Below are positions 8,300 to 14,151 of a DNA stretch of 18,466 nucleotides, in pieces. The stretch covers positions 1 to 18,466 of the forward strand of contig JBIKVN010000034.1 of the NCBI GenBank assembly GCA_044356865.1, read 5' to 3'. This DNA is from JBEIUL01 sp044356865 (GTDB taxonomy: Bacteria > Planctomycetota > Phycisphaerae > Phycisphaerales > SM1A02). Made by a program: the position numbers and the translations under genes. How positions within the stretch are numbered: the stretch's first letter is position 1; every line of letters begins with the position of its first letter. The notes under the pieces were generated by a model. The model searched no databases, was not told the DNA's origin, and saw nothing but the letters and a program-made list of their open reading frames with translations.

Positions 8300-9193
8300 T
8301 CAGGACTTCTTGAGGAAGGCGTCGAGCTTCGCGCGGGCCTCCGGGGTGTGGCGGAGCCGGACCAGATGGCCCTGCTCGGCGGCGACGCCGGCATCGAACC
8401 CGCGGGAAAGGCCCGTTTCGATCGCAGAAGCCACCGCTCGGCCGGCTTCTGAGGTCGCGATGATAGGAGTGACCTCGGTGAGGGCCCGACGGGCGGCGTC
8501 GCTTCCCGGACCAATCGAACGGGGATGACGAAGCGGTTGGGTCCGCGAATGCGAGGAGAGCCAGGTGATCGCGGCCGAGCGCGCGGAGTCGAGGTCGGAC
8601 GCGGTCGCGTCGAGGAGGCCAGCTGGGGCTTCGTTGACCTTCCATGTCTCGCCGGTCGCGGTCGCCTTCATCGCGATCGCGGGATCGATCCGGGCGGGGA
8701 GGGTGAGCGTTCCTCCCCAGCCCGGACAGATGCCGAGGCCTGCTTCAGGCAGACCGATGCGGTAGGGCTTGTCCATGGTGGGCGGGACGACCGCGATCAG
8801 GGCGTCGCAGTGCATCGCGATCTCGAGGCCGCCGCCGAGGGCGGCACCGCCGATAACCGCAGCACTTGGACAGGCCAGTTTGGAGATGCGGCCAAACGCG
8901 TCGCTGCCCCGCTGGAGATAGGTGTGCAGCCCGGCGTCGTCGAGGGCGTCGATCTCGGCCAGGTCGGCTCCTGCCACGAACACTCGCGAACTTGCCGACA
9001 TCAAGAGGAAACCAGTCGGCTTCGGCTGGGTATCGAGCCAGTTGAAGAACTTGATCAACTCGCCGATGAGCCAGGCGTCGAGGACCACAACCCCGCCCCG
9101 AGGCTTGTCGGGGTTCGGAATGAGTTGAAGCGACACGATGCCATCGGCGGAACGCTCGGAGGGAAGCGCGGAAGGGTTCGTGATCGAGGTCAT
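8300..9193 (-). CDS. Enoyl-CoA hydratase/isomerase (crotonase family), FadB/FadJ N-domain-like
   Basis: A crotonase-fold protein of 297 residues predicted to hydrate 2-enoyl-CoA (the second beta-oxidation step) or to isomerise it. The oxyanion-hole segments are VFVAGADLAEI (71-81) and IGGAALGGGLEIAMHCD (114-130). Glu124 and Glu150, the latter in GLPEAGLGICPGWGGT (148-162), match the two catalytic glutamates of classic enoyl-CoA hydratases. The wording of these motifs resembles the N-terminal half of the bifunctional FadB/FadJ proteins, but no 3-hydroxyacyl-CoA dehydrogenase domain follows and the protein ends after a short helical tail. The gene sits 27 bases after the secreted-protein gene and 62 bases before the long acyl-CoA dehydrogenase, all on the minus strand, which suggests one transcript. 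No clear Shine-Dalgarno is seen at the ATG. Confidence 0.88.
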   Translation of the reverse strand: MTSITNPSALPSERSADGIVSLQLIPNPDKPRGGVVVLDAWLIGELIKFFNWLDTQPKPTGFLLMSASSRVFVAGADLAEIDALDDAGLHTYLQRGSDAFGRISKLACPSAAVIGGAALGGGLEIAMHCDALIAVVPPTMDKPYRIGLPEAGLGICPGWGGTLTLPARIDPAIAMKATATGETWKVNEAPAGLLDATASDLDSARSAAITWLSSHSRTQPLRHPRSIGPGSDAARRALTEVTPIIATSEAGRAVASAIETGLSRGFDAGVAAEQGHLVRLRHTPEARAKLDAFLKKS

Positions 9194-9220
9194 GGCCGCG
9201 ATGGTAGCGGCCGGAGGGCG

Positions 9221-11329
9221 TCATTTGGCTTGGGGCTCGGCCTTCGTGTCGACGCCATCATCGAGCGCGGCGATGGTGGCCATGGCTCCGTTCATGCGAT
9301 CGGTCAGGCCCAGCGGGAAGGGGGGGCTCGGGAGAGATTCTCCGGCAATCAGCGTGGTGACTTGATCGAACAGAAATCGTTCCGCAGTCTTGGCCAAGGC
9401 CGCGAGGTCGCCCGGAACAAGATCGCTCCAGCCGAGCAGGGCCCCGGTGTCGCGGCGGGCGATGAGCTGGGCGAGGGCCCCGGCGTTGGCCGCCGCCCGG
9501 AGCTCGGCGGCTTGTTCTTCGGTCGCGTCCACGGGGACGTTGAGCACAGGGTTCATGAGGAACCGGATCTCCTGACCGAGGCAGACGAGCGAGAACGAGT
9601 CGGCCGGGGCCTTCAACAGCGTGGCCCGAGCGGGCTGACGTTCGGCATCCCGATCGCTCCCGAAGCCCAAGTAGATGAGCAGGAAGCGGTCGGCGTCGGC
9701 GGCGATCCCGGCGCGGAACGAGAAGGGGTCGGCGCGGTCGAGTGCGGCGACACGCTCGGAGAGTCGGACGAGCGACTTCTCGTCGAGGAGTTTCGCGGCA
9801 CGGGCGTCGCGAAGGTCGCTCGCGAGCTCGCGGGCGATCGACTCGGCGACGATCGATTGCGAGAACGACGGATCCATGCCGAGGTGCCGCACGAGGGCGA
9901 GGCTGACCTCAAAGCTCTCGGCGAGAGACAGGGGCGGCGTGGGTGTCTCGGGGCGTCGTTCGGACGCCGGCGCGGTGGCCCGCAGCAAGGCGTCGGCGCG
10001 GGCGAGTCGGGCGGCGGCCCGAAGCGAGGTCACTTCGTCGGGCAGGAGTCGAATCTCGTACTCGCGAGGCGACCGCCAGCGGCAGCGATCGCACGCGGCG
10101 GCGGAGCGGAAGAGCTCGGCGAGCGAGTCGCGCAGCGGCGCGAGGGCGCGTTCGGCGAGGACGCGGGTCTCGGGATCCACCAGCGAGGGCGAGAGCCGGA
10201 CGAGCTCGACGATCCGCTGGGCCTCCGGATCGACGCCGAGGACCAGCTTCGCCAGCATCCGGTAATGCGGGCCGGCATCGGCGAACGATGCGGGATCCGC
10301 GCCGTCGCGGATCGCCCGGAGCGTCTTCATCCGGGCGGCAAGCAGGCCGCGGGTGCGGTCCGAGGCGTCGAAGATGCGGGCGGCGGAGGGCATGACCAGT
10401 TGTGCGAGCTCGCCGTGCTTGCCCTCACGGATCTCGTCCTCGAGCTCGGCGACACGGGCCGAGCGCGCTGCGGGATCGGTCGAGCGGGCGAGCGAGGCGA
10501 ACTCGCGGTAGAGGGCATCGGTCCGGTCGAGCTGGCCGCGCAGGTCGTCGGCCGAGAGTTTCGCGATCGGGTCGGTTCCTTCCGAGCCTTCGGCGCCGAA
10601 CAGCTCAGCAAGCTTCGCGCCGGCGTCGGCCGGATGCTTGGCGAGAACCCCTTCGATCGAGGCCTGGGCCATGACGCCCTCGTTCGAGAACGCGAAGGCA
10701 AGATTGAGCGGATCGACGGCGTCAAACGTGTCGAGCTCGCCGAGCAGGCGCGTCGCGGCTTCGGCGTCAAGCTGGCCCGAAGCCTCGAGATCGCCGAGGC
10801 GCTCGTCAGGCATGGTAAGAATGGCCGCCGAAACCAAGCTCGAGACCACGAGCCCGTCATTCTGGGCGTGCCGCGCCAGACGGCTCGCCGAGGCGATCGT
10901 CTGCGTCGCGCGTTCCCAATCGCCGTCCTCCATCGCGAGGATCGCTTCGGCGGACATCAGGCGGCCCAGCGCTCGCATCGGCATGAGGTGTGGAATCGCA
11001 AGCTCGAACCCGCGCGAGCGATCGAGCTCGAAGTCGCATCGCGTCGCCGAGGTCGCCTCGCGAGCCATGTCGAGGGCGGGACGGATCCGCTCGAACGCCG
11101 CCCGCACCTCGGGCGTCGGGGATTGGCGTCTGAAAGCCCAGTCGTTGATGAGCTGAAGATCGTCCCGACGCGATTCGTTCGGGCCGTTCCCGGCGGAGTG
11201 GGGCCGCCAGGCCTCGTCGAACCATGTGATGGCCCGCCGGTAGGCGTCGGCCGCGTTTGCGGGCGGCGGGTCGGCCGAGGCCAGGCCTGCGATCAGCACG
11301 ATGGCCAAGATGAGCAGGATGCGCTGCAT
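9221..11329 (-). CDS. Secreted helical protein of unknown function with an internal duplication
   Basis: I do not recognise a named function. The protein has 702 residues and a Sec signal peptide (MQRILLILAIVLIAGLASA, likely cleaved before Asp20). The rest is helical and rich in Ala, Leu, Arg and Glu. Two halves resemble each other: 152-229 aligns without gaps to 480-557 (offset 328), sharing Arg-His at 153/481, an LD pair at 187/515 and D-x-x-DP at 203/531. RCDF near Cys98 corresponds to RCRW at Cys416. The first half fits a pattern I associate with planctomycete exported proteins (Cys-Asp followed by an LPHL-R-L-RL region, then a Gly-Asp and ARH segment). The frame extends upstream to 11563, but the signal peptide marks the ATG at 11329. 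No Shine-Dalgarno is seen; TATCGT lies seven bases upstream. It precedes the hydratase by 27 bases, an odd partner. Confidence 0.82.
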   Translation of the reverse strand: MQRILLILAIVLIAGLASADPPPANAADAYRRAITWFDEAWRPHSAGNGPNESRRDDLQLINDWAFRRQSPTPEVRAAFERIRPALDMAREATSATRCDFELDRSRGFELAIPHLMPMRALGRLMSAEAILAMEDGDWERATQTIASASRLARHAQNDGLVVSSLVSAAILTMPDERLGDLEASGQLDAEAATRLLGELDTFDAVDPLNLAFAFSNEGVMAQASIEGVLAKHPADAGAKLAELFGAEGSEGTDPIAKLSADDLRGQLDRTDALYREFASLARSTDPAARSARVAELEDEIREGKHGELAQLVMPSAARIFDASDRTRGLLAARMKTLRAIRDGADPASFADAGPHYRMLAKLVLGVDPEAQRIVELVRLSPSLVDPETRVLAERALAPLRDSLAELFRSAAACDRCRWRSPREYEIRLLPDEVTSLRAAARLARADALLRATAPASERRPETPTPPLSLAESFEVSLALVRHLGMDPSFSQSIVAESIARELASDLRDARAAKLLDEKSLVRLSERVAALDRADPFSFRAGIAADADRFLLIYLGFGSDRDAERQPARATLLKAPADSFSLVCLGQEIRFLMNPVLNVPVDATEEQAAELRAAANAGALAQLIARRDTGALLGWSDLVPGDLAALAKTAERFLFDQVTTLIAGESLPSPPFPLGLTDRMNGAMATIAALDDGVDTKAEPQAK

Positions 11330-11336
11330 GCGAGTC

Positions 11337-11342
11337 ACGATA
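11337..11342 (-). promoter_or_regulatory. Possible -10 (TATCGT) of the secreted-protein gene
   Basis: On the minus strand TATCGT ends seven bases before the ATG at 11329, which would start the RNA at or next to the initiation codon. No Shine-Dalgarno is present, and no convincing -35 was found. Confidence 0.3.
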
Positions 11343-11443
11343 CCGAGGGCAGTGCCCAGGGGTTCCGGGAAAGCCGCGACACGATTGACATCGATGAGCG
11401 CGGGTTCCGTGCGGCGATTGGGCTCGCGATGAACGCCGTCCGT

Positions 11444-11471
11444 GTCATGCGTCGGCCAAGGCCGACGCTCC
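11444..11471. repeat. Palindromic repeat, copy A
   Basis: This 28-base element follows the pattern GTCAYGCGTCGGCC-(2-3 nt)-GGCCGACGYTCC. Here the two arms form a 9-bp perfect stem (11449-11457 with 11460-11468) around AA. It matches copy B at 11575-11603 except for three positions and one loop base, and resembles a REP-type element. Confidence 0.6.
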
Positions 11472-11574
11472 CGGCCGGCGCCGTCATGGGCCCAACCGGA
11501 AACTCCGGCCTTGGCCGGCCCGGATGGACGCGGGTGCCGTTCGACGGCCAGGCGAGAGGGCATTCGCCTTCCTC

Positions 11575-11603
11575 GTCACGCGTCGGCCGCGGGCCGACGT
11601 TCC
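11575..11603. repeat. Palindromic repeat, copy B
   Basis: This is the second copy of the element at 11444-11471, in the same orientation, with an 8-bp stem (11581-11588 with 11592-11599) around GCG. The flanking GTCAC and TTCC are shared with copy A, so the similarity goes beyond the palindrome itself. Confidence 0.6.
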
Positions 11604-11750
11604 ATGCGCGTGTCGTGTCCGGGGTGATCTGCGCGAATCGCGACCTGACTCATCCTGCGCATGGAGTACAGGCCTGCGGCCGGCAGCGATGAAAGCCCAA
11701 CTTTGTCACGCGCCCTGGCCCTCCGCGCGCTTTGAAACGCCCGCCGCGCT

Positions 11751-12785
11751 CTACGCGTGCACCGCGCTCGGCAGCAGCCGCTCGGCGATCTGCACCGCGT
11801 TGAGCGCCGCTCCCTTGCGGATCTGGTCGCCCGAGACGAAGAGGTCGAGGCCCTTGCCCGCCGGCTGGCTTAGGTCGGCGCGGATGCGGCCGACGAGCAC
11901 TTCGTCGCCGCCGGCCGCGTCGATCGGCTCGGGGAAGCGATTGGCGGCGCGGTCGTCGACGATCCGCACGCCCGGGGCCGTACCGAGCAACTCGCGGGCG
12001 TCGCGGTCGGAAAGCTCGCCGCGGAAGGTCAGGTTGATCGACTCGCAGTGGGCCCGCAGCACGGGAACCCGCACGCACGTCGCGGTGATCCGCACCTGCG
12101 CGTCGTTCCAGATCTTCCGGCTCTCGAGCAGCAGCTTGCGCTCCTCCTCGTTGTAGCCGTCCGCGCCGACCTCGCTGTTGTGGCTGAAGAGGTTGAAGAG
12201 GTACGGCCGTCCGAAGATCTCGCTGCGGAGCGGCCGCCCTGCCGCGAAATCGCGGGCCTGCTGCTCGAGCTCGCGCATCGCGGCGGCGCCGGCGCCCGAC
12301 GCGGCCTGGTAGGTCGAGACGACCATCCGGTCGATGCCGGCGGCCCGATGGAGCGGCGTGACCGCGACGAGCGCGATGATCGTCGAGCAGTTCGGGTTCG
12401 CGATGATCGCCGGCCCGTCGATCGCGTCGAGCAGCTCGCCGTTGACCTCGGGCACCACGAGCGGAACGCCCGCGTCCATCCGGAAGCACGACGAGTTGTC
12501 GACGACGGTGGCCCCGGCCGCGACGGCCCGCGGGGCGAACTCCTTGCTCACGGACTTCCCGGCCGAGAAGAGCGCGACATCGACTCCCTCGAACGATCGC
12601 TCGCCGAGGGCCTCGATCTCGATCCGCTTCCCCCGGTACTCGATCGACTTCCCCGCCGATCGCGGCGAGGCGAAGAGGCGTAGCGACGCCAGCGGGAAGT
12701 TCCGCGACGCGAGGATCGCGAGGAACTCCTCGCCGACGGCGCCGGTGGCTCCGACGATGGCGACGTTCGGGCGGACGGGGAGCAT
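11751..12785 (-). CDS. asd: Aspartate-semialdehyde dehydrogenase
   Basis: A 344-residue enzyme that reduces aspartyl phosphate to aspartate 4-semialdehyde with NADPH, the branch point to lysine/diaminopimelate, threonine and methionine. The N-terminal nucleotide motif VAIVGATGAVGEEFL is at 8-22. The nucleophile is Cys133 in ANPNCSTI, and the acid/base His246 lies in VLRAHCESI. The QAASGAGAAAM loop follows at 160-170 and the dimer-domain C-terminus is complete. Length and motif spacing fit the bacterial enzyme. The frame is open further upstream, but the ATG at 12785 directly precedes the Rossmann strand. There is no Shine-Dalgarno; TACAAT ends six bases before the ATG. The gene is divergent from the RidA-like gene with 61 bases between their starts. 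Confidence 0.95.
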   Translation of the reverse strand: MLPVRPNVAIVGATGAVGEEFLAILASRNFPLASLRLFASPRSAGKSIEYRGKRIEIEALGERSFEGVDVALFSAGKSVSKEFAPRAVAAGATVVDNSSCFRMDAGVPLVVPEVNGELLDAIDGPAIIANPNCSTIIALVAVTPLHRAAGIDRMVVSTYQAASGAGAAAMRELEQQARDFAAGRPLRSEIFGRPYLFNLFSHNSEVGADGYNEEERKLLLESRKIWNDAQVRITATCVRVPVLRAHCESINLTFRGELSDRDARELLGTAPGVRIVDDRAANRFPEPIDAAGGDEVLVGRIRADLSQPAGKGLDLFVSGDQIRKGAALNAVQIAERLLPSAVHA

Positions 12786-12791
12786 CGCCGC

Positions 12792-12797
12792 ATTGTA
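12792..12797 (-). promoter_or_regulatory. Possible -10 (TACAAT) for a leaderless asd transcript
   Basis: On the minus strand TACAAT, five of six bases of the sigma-70 -10 consensus, ends six bases before the asd ATG at 12785. Transcription would start at the ATG itself. The surroundings are very GC-rich, so this AT-rich hexamer stands out. No -35 match was found 16-18 bases upstream. Confidence 0.45.
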
Positions 12798-12846
12798 CTG
12801 CAGGCCCCACGCCGCGCCGCCGTCGCCGCGCGTCATACTTCCGCCC

Positions 12847-13269
12847 ATGAACGAAGCCCTGAACTCGACCCGCGCCCCCGAGCCCGTCGGCCCGTATCCC
12901 CACGCCCGACGGTGCGGCAACGTCGTCTACTTCTCCGGCGTCGGCCCGCGGGCCCGCGGCAGGAAGGAGATCCCCGGCGTGACCCTGGCCGCCGACGGAT
13001 CGGTTGCGAGCTACGACATCGAGGTCCAGTGCCGCAGCTGCTTCGACAACCTGAAGGCGACCTGCGAGGACGCCGGCGTGCCGTGGACCGCGATCGCCGA
13101 CGTCACGGTCTACCTGACCGACATCCGGCGCGACTTCCCGATCTACAACAAGGTCTACGCCGAGTACTTCGCCGGACCGGGCAATCCGTTCCCGGCCCGC
13201 ACCACGCTGGGCATCGTCGGGCTTCCGACCCCGATCGCGGTCGAGATCAAGGCCGTCGCCGTCCTGTGA
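12847..13269 (+). CDS. RidA/YjgF family protein, 2-aminomuconate deaminase-like
   Basis: A 140-residue protein of the RidA (YjgF/YER057c/UK114) fold, whose trimers deaminate reactive enamine/imine intermediates made by pyridoxal phosphate enzymes. The conserved Arg is Arg118 in PARTTLGIVGLP and the conserved Glu is Glu133 in VEIKAVA. The pattern PHARRCGNVVYFSGVGPRARG near the N-terminus and the long AEYFAGPGNPFPARTT loop fit the 2-aminomuconate deaminase-like branch better than classical RidA, but no aromatic meta-cleavage genes are nearby, so that substrate is not supported by context. The ATG at 12847 has no Shine-Dalgarno; CATACT at 12834-12839 may be a -10 for a very short leader. It is divergent from asd and its stop lies only six bases from the folP stop on the other strand. 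Confidence 0.88.
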   Translation: MNEALNSTRAPEPVGPYPHARRCGNVVYFSGVGPRARGRKEIPGVTLAADGSVASYDIEVQCRSCFDNLKATCEDAGVPWTAIADVTVYLTDIRRDFPIYNKVYAEYFAGPGNPFPARTTLGIVGLPTPIAVEIKAVAVL

Positions 13270-13275
13270 ACGGAC

Positions 13276-14151
13276 TCAGTCCAGCGGGCCCGCCTCGAGA
13301 ATCGCCTTCGACACCAGCAGCGCCTGCCGCGTCGCCGCCGCGTCGTGGACGCGGAAGATCCGCACGCCCGCCGACCAGGCGCTGGCGGCGGCGATGACGC
13401 TGCCCGAGACGCGCTCGGCCGGAGCCTCGACGCCGCTCGCCTTGCCGAGGAAGCTCTTCCGGCTGGCCCCAAAAACCACGGGAAAACCGAGCGCCGCCAG
13501 CTCGTCGGCGCGGGCGATGAGCATGAAGTTCTGCTCGACGGTCTTGCCAAAGCCGAGGCCGGGATCGACCGCGATCGCGGACCGGGCGACGCCGGCTTCC
13601 ATCGCGTGGAACGCCCGATGGATCAGGTAATCGTTGACCGCCTTCACCACGTCGCCGCCGATGATCGAGGCCGGCATCGAGTGGCTGTAGGCGTCCAGCG
13701 ACGGCGGACGCACGCGATGCATCAGGCAGATCCCGGCGCCGCGCTCGGCGACCAGCGGGAACATCGCGGGATCGGCCTCGCCTGCGCTTTGGTCGTTCAC
13801 CGCGTCGGCCCCGGCGTCGAGCGCCGCCTTCGCGACTTCGGCGCTCGTCGTATCGATCGAGATCTTCACGTCGCTCGCATCTCGGATGCCGCGGATCACC
13901 GGCAGCACGCGGGCGATCTGGTCGGCGGCCGGCACGGCGTTCGCTCCTGGCCGCGTCGACTCGCCGCCGACGTCGATCATGGTCGCACCCTCGGCCGCCA
14001 TTGCAAGGGCCCGCGCCGTCGCCGCGACCGGATCAAGATGCTGCCCGCCGTCGGAAAAGCTGTCGGGCGTCACGTTCAGGATGCCCATGAGCGCGAACGG
14101 CTCGAGGGCAAGCGTCCCGCCGCGGGCGAGGTACCACGCGCCGTTGCTCAC
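13276..14151 (-). CDS. folP: Dihydropteroate synthase
   Basis: A 291-residue enzyme that condenses 6-hydroxymethyl-dihydropterin diphosphate with p-aminobenzoate to dihydropteroate in folate synthesis, and the target of sulfonamides. Signature 1 is LMGILNVTPDSFSDGG (21-36), signature 2 is IDVGGESTRPGA (59-70), and later motifs are ISIDTT (97-102), AVNDQSAG (117-124), VDPGLGFGK (195-203), GASRKSFLG (228-236) and RVHDAAAT (267-274). All key pterin- and diphosphate-binding residues appear present. The start is GTG at 14151; its last two bases and the next A form the TGA of the upstream gene (overlap 14148-14151), a typical coupled start. It converges on the RidA-like gene with a six-base gap. 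Fusion to folK or ftsH, seen elsewhere, is absent here. Confidence 0.95.
   Translation of the reverse strand: MSNGAWYLARGGTLALEPFALMGILNVTPDSFSDGGQHLDPVAATARALAMAAEGATMIDVGGESTRPGANAVPAADQIARVLPVIRGIRDASDVKISIDTTSAEVAKAALDAGADAVNDQSAGEADPAMFPLVAERGAGICLMHRVRPPSLDAYSHSMPASIIGGDVVKAVNDYLIHRAFHAMEAGVARSAIAVDPGLGFGKTVEQNFMLIARADELAALGFPVVFGASRKSFLGKASGVEAPAERVSGSVIAAASAWSAGVRIFRVHDAAATRQALLVSKAILEAGPLD

Larger units (their letters stand above)
11330..11750. other. 421-base stretch without a convincing gene
   Basis: Frames cross this stretch, but they look like extensions of neighbouring genes and show no protein family pattern. It carries the upstream region of the 702-residue secreted protein (transcribed leftward) and the downstream region of asd. 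A repeated palindromic element occurs at 11444-11471 and 11575-11603, and another short GC-rich palindrome lies at 11505-11518. A TTGACA on the + strand at 11385-11390 has no matching -10 at the right distance. Confidence 0.6.

Noticed and set aside
6420..8528. A 702-residue + strand frame opposite the long acyl-CoA dehydrogenase
   Set aside because: Shadow of a confident gene; low-complexity charged composition.
11385..11390. Perfect TTGACA on the + strand as a promoter
   Set aside because: No -10-like sequence lies 16-18 bases downstream and no + strand gene follows.
8525..11692. A 1055-residue + strand frame opposite the secreted-protein and hydratase genes
   Set aside because: Its composition (Arg, Gly, Ala, Glu rich, no family motifs, no domain order) is typical of an antisense shadow in GC-rich coding DNA; the minus strand holds recognisable proteins with good starts.
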